Origin: Rhizocola hellebori
GTDB taxonomy: Bacteria; Actinomycetota; Actinomycetes; Mycobacteriales; Micromonosporaceae
Assembly: GCF_016862955.1 (NCBI RefSeq)
Contig: NZ_BONY01000038.1
Span: 1 to 64,000 of the forward strand
Reading direction: 5' to 3'
DNA: 64,000 nucleotides
Both the position numbers and the translations under genes were made by a program. The notes under the pieces were generated by a model. That model ran no database searches and was not told the DNA's origin. It was given only the letters and a program-made list of their open reading frames with translations. Positions 17,452 to 26,622 of the stretch are shown here, one piece after another (the stretch's first letter is position 1; every line of letters starts with the position of its first letter).

Positions 17452-19038
17452 CTACTTCCTCGCCATCGAGGTCAAGAATTCCAAATCGGACGCTTCCTGG
17501 ACGGTCATGGAGGCCTGCGGCAGCCGCCGCAAGCGGGCGGTCAGCTGGTCCACGGCAGCGCCAAGTGGCTCACCAAAGGCTGCTCGCATGACGAGCTCAG
17601 GATCGAGCTCCCGGCACAATCTCAGCACCTGGGCGAGATCGGAACGACTAACCCACTGCAATGGATACACAATTGGATGCCCCTGCACCATCGAGCGTAG
17701 CGGCTTGCCAGGGCTGGCCCTGACCACAAGCCTGCGCGTCATGAGCCAGGTGCCGAGGGTATGCGCGCGGGGGTCCGTGGCCTCATAGAGGTGACCCGCA
17801 ATATCGCGCAGCACGCTGGGTGAGGCGGTCTCGGCCAACGCAGCCTCACCGACCTCGAGGAACTGCGTCTCCGTCAGACTCCCAATGCCCTCCGCCCGAA
17901 GCACCCTGTTCTTGATCGCTTCCCACGCCATCGCTCTGAGCCCAGGGACATCGCCGCTGGTCGCCAGGGCGTAGACGGCGAGATCTGTTTGCAGGTCCAA
18001 GGTACAGCCGTCGCTCCACCCCTCCTCTAAGACGCGGAGGAGGTCGGATCGCGGTTCAAAACCAATCAACGCCCTGAGCATCGGCTCCGCGGCCGGTCTG
18101 TTGAGTAGGTAGTTGACAGCGACCGTACTAGTTATTCCGCTGAAGCCTTCCACGACAAAGTGCGGATCACTCTGACTCACACTCGCTATCAATAGCGCAG
18201 CTTCGTATCGAGGCAGCGTCATCATGATGGCTCCGACCTGAACCATCTGCCCGGCAAGGACATCGGCCAGTTCGACCGAGCCAATCCGGAGAAATACCTC
18301 CATCAAGGCGATCGATTCCGCAGTGAGGCCAGGCGGATGGCCGACCACGGAAAGACGATCGGCCAACTCGACCGCCGACAGCTCGCCCAGCTGAGCCCGC
18401 CGCCAATTCACGATGGGCTCGATCGAGATCCCTTCCTTCGCCAGCTTTTGCGCCGCGGCCTGCAGCGTCGAAAGGCCGGCCATCCCTGCCAGAAGATAGG
18501 AGGTCATCGCCGTCCCATACCCGATGTCATCGGCCAGGCCGTGGGCAACGAAGCTGGCCAACGACAGCCTGTCCTGAGTTTCGCCAACGATATGGGGCAG
18601 GCTAAGCCGGACGGTGGCCATGTCTCGCTCAGCGGTCAGCGAGTTGGGCAGTGAGCCGAGCGTATCCAGGCCAAACCACGAACGCCACAGCTGGGTCAAC
18701 CTGTCCCAGGGGCGGCAATCGGCATGGTCCGAGAACAGCGTGCCCTCGTCGAATGGCACCGGGTCGCGGGTCAGGTGTGTCAACAGAAGAACCATGTTCA
18801 GGCTGTAGACGGCTGCGTGTCCCAGGGCGGGCAGGCCGTCGAATGCAGCATCGGCAGCACGCTGAATAGGGGAAACATCGCCGTTGAGGACGAGATCGAG
18901 CTGGCGCAGTGTCAGCGCGGCGAGATCGGCCTCGAACTCCGAAGGTGCGCGTCCCGCCGCGGAAAGCCTGTGCGGCAACCACTCCCGCATCATCGACAGT
19001 ACGACCGGGCGCGTGTGCAGGCTGGTGTAGAGGTGCAC
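17452..19038 (-). pseudogene. NACHT NTPase copy 2, C-terminal part after a frameshift
   Basis: A 528-codon open frame from a GTG at 19038 that matches the C-terminal half of the NACHT protein at 11472-15401. Matching blocks include TSLHTRPVVLSMMREWLPHRL, AVYSLNMVLLLTHLTR and TVQEASDLEFL. It overlaps the upstream frame by 49 bases. Joining the two frames near 19035 restores continuous similarity to the intact paralogue, so one base appears missing in this copy. The frame stays open for 1.6 kb, which means the lesion is recent, is a sequencing error, or the downstream part is still translated from the GTG. It has no domain I can name beyond alpha-helical repeats. Confidence 0.72.
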
Positions 19039-21272
19039 GAATACCAGTCGGCGGGCGGCTCAGCCAGATGCTTGGCGAGCAACAACTCGAATTGCTTGTC
19101 ACCGAGCAGCTTTCGCACCACCGAAGTCTGGCTCAGTACCCGTCGCAAAAGGAAATCAGCGCTGAGAAACTCACCGAACGTGTTGTGCAGGAACTCAAAT
19201 GCGGTCGGCGAACTCTCCTGCCCGGAGCCGCTCCAGCTCTTCGACTCGTGGATGAAGAAGAAACTGCCCAAGAGAAGGTCGGCCTGCGTCAGTGGGTGGC
19301 CATGGCCAACCTCGATGTGCTGCGTGGCATGGAAGTGCGCGATGTCCCGGTTAAGCTGGTCGCGGTGGATGTGCAGGGCGCGGCGATTGAACATGCCGAT
19401 CGCTGCCACCCCCAACCTCTCAAGATCTTGTTCGATCTGCTGGCTCCGCTGCTCGGCGGTCAAGGCCGCAAACGTCTCCGCACCATCGCCTTTCGCCCGT
19501 TCCCGGGTGATGAAGCGGGTCAGCAGGCTGTAGTAGAGGCTGGTGCGGTCCAGGTGCCCATCGCGAAGCCCGTTTCCGGCCGAGTCGTAGACAGCGAGCA
19601 TCAGGAGCAGCAACGGCTGCGCGGCGAGCTGGGTGATCCGCGGCTCCTGGGGCAGCGCAAACGGCTCGAGATCGCGGGCGCGGAAGTAGCCAAGGTTGGC
19701 CTCATTCCAGATGGCGGCCCATTTTTCCTGGCGCGACCGGTCGAAGTCGAGCAGGCGCAGGATGGTGGCGCCAGCGGGGATGGCGGCTTTGTCGATGAGG
19801 GTCAGCCGACTGGTGACCATGACGCGCACCGGGCGCCCTTGAACGGCTTCGCGACGCTGAAAGCCCTGCACCCGATTCAGATAGTTGCTGTAGGTCTTGC
19901 CGCTGGCCTGAAGGAGCTCATCGAAGCCATCGAGGATGATCACAGGTGGACTGTCCGCCAGCTCCTCGGCATAGCTCGCCCAGTTGACGTCATGCCCGGT
20001 GACCCTACGGATCTCATGCTCGATCTGATCCTGGAACTCCGCCTCGGCGTCGGCGTTGCGTAACTCAATGCGGACGGGATGGAACTGCTCGCCGAGGGTG
20101 GCTGCCAGCACCTCCGACAGCAACGACTTGCCCGAACCCGGATGGCCCAGCACCAGCAGCGGGGTCTCGGTGCTGAACGCCGACTCCAGGTAGGCCACGA
20201 TGAAGTGACCAAGATCCTCGTGGACTGCCAGCCGCTCCCAGGTGGCCTCAAGCTCGAGCCGCTGCGCAAGATCGGTGTAAAGCAAGGTCTGAAAGGCTTG
20301 TGGCAAATAGATTTCCCGCCGTCGCGGGTAGGTGACGGTCAGCTCGTCATCGCGGAAGTTGTCGACGATGACCGGTTCAGCGATCCTGGCCTCATACGCC
20401 CGCGCGAGCCCTTGCGCCACCTTGCGCGCCTGCGGCGATCTGTTCTGCGCGACCCCACCGGACTCAATCAGCGTGCGCAGGTTGTTGAGCCCTACGTCAA
20501 CGGATTCTGCCGACTCGGCCAGCTCGTTGAGGCGCTCTATCGTCTTGGCCGAGAGCCCGGCGGTGAGGCTGCGCAGCCGCGTGAACTCGTACACCTCTGC
20601 CCACTTGGCGAAGGCAGGCACCTCGATGAGCAGCTCCAGATATTGGGCCTCGAACAGCTCGGCCGCCACGTACGGCACTCGATTCAGGTTCTCGGTAATG
20701 GCTGCGCGCTCAGCGGTGGACTTCAGCTCCCAGGCCGCCAGACCCCTGATGAAGTCGAGGTAGCGGATCATCATCGCGCGGTAGTGCAGGGTCCGCCAAT
20801 CGCGTTTATCTGCAGGATTCGTCGCTGGGTGCGCCAGGGCGAACGAGGCGACCGAGTCATAGGACTCATTGGACAGCGACCTTTTCACGAGACGGTGCCG
20901 CTCGTCATCGGTCAGCGCCACCTCCGTGGCCAGTTGCGGCACCTCAATTTCCACCGCTTCGAAGAAGGCGCTGAACTCGAGCAGCGAGTGGGCCGCCGCA
21001 AGCCTGCGGTGCCGGCCGAGGAAGTCATTGGGCTTGCCTGCAACGAACCGCCTTGCGGCCGCCCTGACAATATTGATCAGCTCGGCCTTCGGCTGCAACA
21101 GGTCCAGCGCAATCTTCCCGATTGGACCGGTGACCACTCCGGCAACAAGGAGAGAGATGCCCAGAAACCGATCGAGATGATCTATCCACTCCCTGTCCCA
21201 GCGGTCTTTGGAGGCAAGCTCCCTGATCCCAGCGAAGGTGATCTTTGTGCCGGTACCGATGTCTTTGGCCAC
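18990..21272 (-). pseudogene. NACHT NTPase copy 2, N-terminal part ending in a frameshift
   Basis: A 760-codon frame starting GTG (MAKDIGTGTKITF). It has an N-terminal helical region, Walker A VLGHPGSGKSLL (near 380), Walker B VIILDGFDELLQ (near 446) and the sensor stretch VRVMVTSRLTLI, all closely parallel to the intact paralogue. After DWYS (near residue 745) the sequence leaves the family and stops 17 codons later, while the neighbouring frame carries on the match. The NTPase core is complete, so a truncated NACHT protein could still be made. The upstream palindrome (21283-21307) is 10 bases from the start. Confidence 0.75.
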
Positions 21273-21282
21273 GGATGGAGCT

Positions 21283-21307
21283 TTCCATAGCGACTTAGCT
21301 GATGGAA
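21283..21307 (-). promoter_or_regulatory. Palindrome upstream of NACHT copy 2
   Basis: TTCCAT (21283-21288) and ATGGAA (21302-21307) separated by 13 bases, ending 10 bases from the GTG start. Arms, spacing and location match the repeat before NACHT copy 1, although the outer flanks differ. Confidence 0.55.
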
Positions 21308-21325
21308 GTCGCCGGAAGCATGGTT

Positions 21326-21353
21326 AGAGGCCGCCCGGATGCGGGCGGCCTCT
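21326..21353 (-). terminator. Hairpin terminator after the CLF gene
   Basis: Perfect 12-base stem (AGAGGCCGCCCG / CGGGCGGCCTCT) with a 4-base loop, 13 bases after the CLF stop on the minus strand. It would end the P450-to-CLF operon before the NACHT promoter. There is no U-tract. Confidence 0.65.
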
Positions 21354-21366
21354 GGGGTTCAAGGTG

Positions 21367-22608
21367 TTACCGGTTGTATTCGCAGACCACGATGGCGGAG
21401 TTGTAGCCACCGCGCCCGCGAGCGAGCACGAGCGCGGCCCGGACCCGCTGATGGCGGGGGTCGTCCAGGACGAGATCCAGCTCGTAGTCCTTGTTGGGGT
21501 GACGGATGTTGACCGTCGGCGGGATGACGCCGTCCCAGACCGACAGCAGCGCGGAGGCCAGGTCCAGCGAGGCCCCGCCGGCGAAGAGCCGGCCGGTCAT
21601 CGTCTTGGGCGCGGTGACCGGAACCCCGTGCGGGCCGAACAGGCCGTTGATGGCTTCCGCCTCCGCCTTGTCGAGTTCCGGCGTCCCCGCCGCGTCGGCG
21701 AAGACCACATCGATGTCCTTAGTGGACATTCCGGCGTCGGCCAGTGCCAGCTCGGCCGCGCGGCGCAGGCCGGGTTCCCGGCCGGGGACGCGCGAGTCGA
21801 AGGTGGCCGCGTATCCGGCGATCTCGCCGTAGACGCGAACAGGATAGCGCTGCGCGGCCGAGTCGGCGGTCTCCAGTACGAAGATGGCCCCGCCTTCACC
21901 GGTCACGTAGCCGTTCGCGTCCTCGTCGAAGGGCAGGTACGCCTTTCGCGCGTCGTTGCTGCGCGACAGCGATCCGGAAACCTGATGCGCCACCCACGCC
22001 CACGGGCACAGGGAGCTGTCGATGCCGCCGGTGAGCGCCATGCGCACGCCCTTGCGCAGCTGCCGCCGCGCGTGCCCGACCGCGTCCAGGCCACCGGCCT
22101 GCTCGGTGACCAGAACGGCACCCGGCCCCCGCATGCCGTGCCGGATCGAGATCTGACCCGTGTTCACCGCGTAGAACCAGGCGAACGACTGGTATGCGCT
22201 GACGAAGTCGGGGCCTTGCTGCCACAGCTTTTGCATCTCGCGCTGACCGAACTCGTACCCGCCGGCGGTGGCCGCGGTCACCACCGCCATGTCGTACTCG
22301 GGCACGTCGGTCGAGCGAAGACCCGCCCCCCATAACGCCCAGTCGGTCGCCACCAGCGCCAGCCGGGTCATGTGGTCGGTCTGCGGTAGCAGCCTGCCCT
22401 GAAGGTGTTCGGCCGGCTCGAATCCGGGCACCTCACCCGCGATCTTCGACCAGTATTTGGACGTGTCGAAGCGGGTGATCGGGCCGATGCCGCTCTGGCC
22501 GCGCAGGGTGTTCTTCCAGTAGGCGGTCGGGCCTAACCCGTTGGGGGCGCACAGGCCGATGCCTGTGACAACTGTTCTTGCCTTCTCAGTGCTGGTGGTG
22601 GTGCTCAC
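21367..22608 (-). CDS. Type II PKS chain-length factor (KS-beta)
   Basis: A 413-residue ketosynthase homologue in which the active-site Cys is replaced by Gln170 (VTEQAGGLDAVG), the hallmark of chain-length factors of aromatic polyketide synthases. Other ketosynthase blocks are kept in degenerate form (VTGIGLCAPNGLGP; DEDANGYVTGEGGAIFVLE; TMTGRLFAGGASLDLA). It pairs with KS-alpha as a heterodimer that sets chain length and, by decarboxylating malonyl-ACP, can help priming. The GTG start overlaps the KS-alpha stop in a GTGA, so the two are translationally coupled. Chain length cannot be read from sequence here. Confidence 0.95.
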   Translation of the reverse strand: MSTTTSTEKARTVVTGIGLCAPNGLGPTAYWKNTLRGQSGIGPITRFDTSKYWSKIAGEVPGFEPAEHLQGRLLPQTDHMTRLALVATDWALWGAGLRSTDVPEYDMAVVTAATAGGYEFGQREMQKLWQQGPDFVSAYQSFAWFYAVNTGQISIRHGMRGPGAVLVTEQAGGLDAVGHARRQLRKGVRMALTGGIDSSLCPWAWVAHQVSGSLSRSNDARKAYLPFDEDANGYVTGEGGAIFVLETADSAAQRYPVRVYGEIAGYAATFDSRVPGREPGLRRAAELALADAGMSTKDIDVVFADAAGTPELDKAEAEAINGLFGPHGVPVTAPKTMTGRLFAGGASLDLASALLSVWDGVIPPTVNIRHPNKDYELDLVLDDPRHQRVRAALVLARGRGGYNSAIVVCEYNR

Positions 22609-23873
22609 CTGCCGGCCTCCTCTACTCGCCGCAGCACCATGGCGCTCTGGAAGCCGCCGAAGCCGCTGCCGACCGTGAGCACGGCATCGACCTGCGCCTC
22701 GCGCGCGACCAGCGGCACGTAATCCAAATCGCATTCGGGATCGGGCTCGTGCAGGTTCGCCGTGGGCGGGATGACGCCTTCTTCGATGGCCAGCAGGGAG
22801 CCGACTATCTCCAGCGAGCCGATCGCGCCCAGCGAGTGCCCGATCATCGATTTGAAGCCGCTAACCGGCGTGGCGTAGGCATGCTGGCCCAAGCTGCGCT
22901 TGAAAGCCGCTGTCTCATGGCGATCATTTTGTTTGGTACCGGATCCGTGCGCGTTGATGTAGCCGATCGCCTCGGATTCCAGCTTGGCCTGGGTCATCGC
23001 GGCGTTGATGGCTTCCGCCATCTCCTTGCCGTCCGGGTGCAGGCCGGTCATGTGGTAGGCGTTGCACCGCGAGGCGAAACCCGCGATCTCCGCGTAGATG
23101 TGCGCGCCACGCTTGCGGGCGTGCTCGAGCTCTTCCAGGATGATGATGGCCGAGCCCTCGCCGAGCACAAGCCCGTCGCGGGTCTTGTCGAACGGGCGGC
23201 AGGCCGTGTTGGGGTCGTCGTTTCGGGTCGAGCTGGCCCGGATCACGTCGAAGCAGACCACGGTGATCGGCGACAGCGGCGCTTCCGTGCCACCGGTGAC
23301 GATGACGTCCGCTGTCCCCTCGGCGATCAGCTCGGCCGCGTAGCCGACCGAGTCCAGACCCGAGGTGCAGCCGGTCGACACCACGTTGACCGGTCCCTCA
23401 GCGCCGACGAGGTAGGCAAGCTCCGCGGCCATCGAGGACGGCGTGAAGTAGTCGTAGAGGTGGGGCACCGCATAGGTCTGGTCCACCTCCCATTTGTTGC
23501 CGACATCGCTGCCGACGATGTACTCACGCTCGAGGCTTGTCGTGCAGCCCACGGCGCTACCCAGGGCGACGCCAAGGCGGGTCGGGTCGAGTTTGGCGAA
23601 GGTCAGGCCGGAGTCGGCGACGGCTTCCCGGCCGGCCACCACGGCAAACTGCGCCGCCCGGTCGAGCCGTCGAATCTCTTGCTGGGTAAGGCCTTCGCGC
23701 ACCGGATCGAAGTCGGCCTCAGCCGCCATCCGGGAGCGGTAAGGCGAGGCGTCAAAGTGGGTGATTGAGCGGGTCGCCGAACGGCCGGCGGCAAGCAAGT
23801 CCCAGTAGGCCTTCTTGCCTATGCCGCCCGGTGCCACCGCGCCCACCCCGGTGATAACGGCCCGGCGGCTCAT
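22605..23873 (-). CDS. Type II PKS ketosynthase alpha
   Basis: A 422-residue elongating ketosynthase of an aromatic polyketide synthase. It opens MSRRAVITGVGAVAPGG and continues with the type II-specific stretch ITHFDASPYRSRMAAEADFDP. The catalytic set is intact: Cys169 (VVSTGCTSGLDS), His in YINAHGSGTKQND and His in GFKSMIGHSLGA. It catalyses the malonyl condensations together with the CLF. ATG 23873 has GGAG 7 bases upstream; an in-frame extension to 24035 overlaps the citramalate synthase gene and is rejected. No ACP gene follows the CLF, unlike the usual KS-alpha/CLF/ACP trio. Confidence 0.97.
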   Translation of the reverse strand: MSRRAVITGVGAVAPGGIGKKAYWDLLAAGRSATRSITHFDASPYRSRMAAEADFDPVREGLTQQEIRRLDRAAQFAVVAGREAVADSGLTFAKLDPTRLGVALGSAVGCTTSLEREYIVGSDVGNKWEVDQTYAVPHLYDYFTPSSMAAELAYLVGAEGPVNVVSTGCTSGLDSVGYAAELIAEGTADVIVTGGTEAPLSPITVVCFDVIRASSTRNDDPNTACRPFDKTRDGLVLGEGSAIIILEELEHARKRGAHIYAEIAGFASRCNAYHMTGLHPDGKEMAEAINAAMTQAKLESEAIGYINAHGSGTKQNDRHETAAFKRSLGQHAYATPVSGFKSMIGHSLGAIGSLEIVGSLLAIEEGVIPPTANLHEPDPECDLDYVPLVAREAQVDAVLTVGSGFGGFQSAMVLRRVEEAGR

Positions 23874-23971
23874 CGTCGGTCTCCGATCGATAAGGCGGTA
23901 CGTGCTGACATGGCTTCTCCCATCCAATCCGGTGCCTTTTGCACCCTGATGCTCATGCACCCCGCTCGAAC

Positions 23972-25525
23972 TCAACCGGCGATTGGCTCGCGGGTGAGCA
24001 GGACCAGGGAAATCGCGTCCTGCAAAGCCAGCCATGACGCCGTGACCGCATCGTCATCCACACCAACGGTGCTGACTCGGCGTTGCCCGTCGGTCACCGT
24101 GACGACCGCCCGGGTCGCCGCCGGCTTGCCGAGGCTGCCATCCAATGACCAGCATTGGCAGGAGACCAGCCGCCACTCGACGATGTCTGGATGCGAAGGC
24201 GCGAGCGCGCCGCGCAACGCTTGGTCCAGAGCCGCGATCGGGGTGAAGCCGAGGCCGGCGCCCAGGCCGTGCCCGCCTTCGACCTCCAGCCGCACACTGG
24301 CGTCGACCCGGCCCCCGGAAATGGTCATGCGCCAGGAGTCCATCTCGAAGGGCCGCTTGATTCCCAGCTCGTCGAGGAGGAGTAACTCGAACGAGGCGGG
24401 GGCGGTCTCGAAGGCGTAGCCGAGGCGCTCCATGTCCTTCACCCGGAGGGCGACCCGGCTCACCACCTCCGACGTGGATGCCACGTCGTAACCGAGCTCC
24501 TTGGCTTTCAGCTCGATCGCGGCCCGGCCGGCCATGTCGGAGATGAGGGTGCGCATCGAGTTGCCCACGGCCTCCGGGTCGATGTGCTGGTACAGGCTGG
24601 GGTCTACCCGCACCGCCGAGGTGTGCAGGCCTGCCTTGTGCGTGAACGCGGCCACACCGACGTAGGGCGCGGCGCGCACCGGCTGCGCGGCGGTGATGTC
24701 GGCGATCGTTTGCGCCACAGCCGACATCTCGCTGAGGCTGTCCTGGCTCACCACCGGGATCCGCTTCTTCAGAGCCAGGTTCGCCGCCACCGTGAACAGG
24801 TTGGCGTTGCCGCACCGCTCGCCGTAGCCGTGCGCGGTCACCTGAACGTGGGTCGCACCCGCGTCGACGGCCAGCAGGGTGTTGGCCACCGCACAGCCGC
24901 TGTCGTCGTGACAGTGGATGCCCAGCCGCACCCCGGTGGTGGCGGTGACGGTCAGGATGTCACCAAGCTCGTCGGGCAAAGTCCCGCCGTTGGTGTCGCA
25001 CAGCACGACCACCTCGGCGCCCGCTTCGGCCGCGACCTCGACCACGCGCAGGGCGTAGCCGCGGCTGGTCCGGTACCCGTCGAAAAAATGTTCTGCGTCA
25101 AGGAAAACGCGGCGGCCTTCCCGAGTGAGATGCCGGACCGTGTCGCGGATCATGGCCAGGTTTTCGGTCTCGGTGGTGCGCAGCGCCAGATTGACGTGAC
25201 GTGCATCCGCCTTCGCCACCAGGGTCACCACCGAAGTCTCGGCCGCCAGCAACGCGGCCACCTGCGGATCCTCGTGCACTGCGAGGTCTGGGCGGCGGGT
25301 CGCCCCGAACGCCACCAGCTCGGCCTTGCGCAGCTTCAGCTCGTGGCGGGCGCGGCGGAAGAATTCGGTGTCCTTGGGGATCGCGCCCGGCCAGCCGCCT
25401 TCGATGAAGCTCACCCCGAAGGTGTCCAGCGCCCGTGCCACTTCGAGCTTGTTGCCGACCGTCAGCACCAGCCCTTCCTGTTGTGTCCCATCGCGCAGGG
25501 TGGTGTCGTACAGATGGAAGTCCAT
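23972..25525 (-). CDS. cimA: Citramalate synthase (alpha-isopropylmalate/homocitrate synthase family)
   Basis: A 517-residue member of the HMGL-like/LeuA family. The catalytic TIM barrel begins MDFHLYDTTLRDGTQQEG and includes GIHCHDDSGCAVANTLLAV and HGYGERCGNAN. A C-terminal LeuA-type allosteric/dimer domain follows (about 390-515). The overall pattern is that of CimA-type enzymes, which condense pyruvate with acetyl-CoA to (R)-citramalate, the threonine-independent route to 2-oxobutyrate and isoleucine. The ATG lies within a TGAGATG with the racemase stop, with AGGAG 8 bases upstream, so it is cotranscribed. In this operon it is probably a pathway-specific precursor supplier; exact substrate is an inference from family resemblance. 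Confidence 0.87.
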   Translation of the reverse strand: MDFHLYDTTLRDGTQQEGLVLTVGNKLEVARALDTFGVSFIEGGWPGAIPKDTEFFRRARHELKLRKAELVAFGATRRPDLAVHEDPQVAALLAAETSVVTLVAKADARHVNLALRTTETENLAMIRDTVRHLTREGRRVFLDAEHFFDGYRTSRGYALRVVEVAAEAGAEVVVLCDTNGGTLPDELGDILTVTATTGVRLGIHCHDDSGCAVANTLLAVDAGATHVQVTAHGYGERCGNANLFTVAANLALKKRIPVVSQDSLSEMSAVAQTIADITAAQPVRAAPYVGVAAFTHKAGLHTSAVRVDPSLYQHIDPEAVGNSMRTLISDMAGRAAIELKAKELGYDVASTSEVVSRVALRVKDMERLGYAFETAPASFELLLLDELGIKRPFEMDSWRMTISGGRVDASVRLEVEGGHGLGAGLGFTPIAALDQALRGALAPSHPDIVEWRLVSCQCWSLDGSLGKPAATRAVVTVTDGQRRVSTVGVDDDAVTASWLALQDAISLVLLTREPIAG

Positions 25526-25526
25526 C

Positions 25527-26612
25527 TCAGCTACTCCTAGCAACGCCAGCGGAAAGCAGGGCCTCGATCTCGGAGCGCGACATTCCACATTGGACCAAAA
25601 CCTGGATCGTGTCCGCGCCGGGTTCCGGGGCGCGGGTCGGCGGGTCCGCAACCGTTCGGGCAAAGCGTGGCGCCGCCGCGGGAACAAAGTCCTCGCCGTA
25701 GTTCCGCCGGAACACCAGATGCGGGTGGTTCGCCGCTTCGCTCACGCTCAACACGGGCGTGACACAGGCATCGGTGCCTTCGAAGAGCTGCGCCCACTCG
25801 TCGCGGGTGCGGGTGGCGAAGCGTTGCGCCAGCTGCTCTTTGAGCGCCGGCCAGGTGACCGGATCCCACCGGTCGCCCGCCACGCCGATCCCGAGCTGGT
25901 CCACCAGCGCCTGGAAGAACGGCTCCTCCAGCGCCCCGACCGCGACCCTTCCCCCATCGGCGCATTCGTAGAGCCCGTAGAACGGGGCCTGGCCGGTGAA
26001 CATGCGCCACTGTTCCGACTGCAGCATGCCCACATGCATGGCGAGCAAGGAAACCACGCCATCCACAATGGACACATCGACGACCTGACCCACCCCGGAG
26101 CGATGGCGCTCCAGCAGAGCCGCCAGGATGCCGTTGGCGAGCAGCATGCCGCCGGCTCCGAAGTCGCCCAGCAGGTTCAGCGGCTGGTGGCCGATCGCAT
26201 GCAGCGCACCGGAAAGCGCCAGATAGTTGATGTCATGTCCGGAGGTGTGGGCCAGCGGGCCGGTCTGGCCCCATCCGGTCATCCGGGCATAGATAAGACC
26301 GGGATTGCGTTCCCGGCAGTCCTGCGGGCCGATGCCCAGGCGCTCGGCGACCCCCGGGCGAAACCCCTCCACCATGACATCCGCGTTCTCGGCCAGGCGC
26401 AGCGCGACCTCGCGACCGTTGGGGTGCTTAAGGTCCAGGGCGATGGACCGACGGCCGCGATCCAGCACCCGATGCCATTGGGCATAGGTGCGGCCGTCCA
26501 TGCGGTCCACCCGGATCACCTCGGCGCCCATCTCAGCCAGAACCATGCAGCCGAAGGGTGCGGGCCCGATGCCGGCGAGTTCGACCACCTTCACGCCGCT
26601 CAGCGGGCCCAT
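25527..26612 (-). CDS. Alpha-methylacyl-CoA racemase (CaiB/BaiF class III CoA-transferase fold)
   Basis: 361 residues, the size of bacterial AMACR enzymes. It has the family N-terminus (MGPLSGVKVVELAGIGPAPF), His126 in SGHDINYLALSGAL and Asp150 in LGDFGAGG, the pair that acts as acid/base in AMACR, and AMACR-type spacing rather than the Asp-only site of CoA-transferases. It would epimerise the alpha carbon of a 2-methylacyl-CoA. It lies between P450 (10 bases upstream) and citramalate synthase (1-base gap) in one operon with KS-alpha/CLF, so its substrate is probably a branched starter acyl-CoA. CoA-transferase activity on a dicarboxylate such as citramalate is the alternative. Confidence 0.83.
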   Translation of the reverse strand: MGPLSGVKVVELAGIGPAPFGCMVLAEMGAEVIRVDRMDGRTYAQWHRVLDRGRRSIALDLKHPNGREVALRLAENADVMVEGFRPGVAERLGIGPQDCRERNPGLIYARMTGWGQTGPLAHTSGHDINYLALSGALHAIGHQPLNLLGDFGAGGMLLANGILAALLERHRSGVGQVVDVSIVDGVVSLLAMHVGMLQSEQWRMFTGQAPFYGLYECADGGRVAVGALEEPFFQALVDQLGIGVAGDRWDPVTWPALKEQLAQRFATRTRDEWAQLFEGTDACVTPVLSVSEAANHPHLVFRRNYGEDFVPAAAPRFARTVADPPTRAPEPGADTIQVLVQCGMSRSEIEALLSAGVARSS

Positions 26613-26622
26613 CGCTAGCCCC

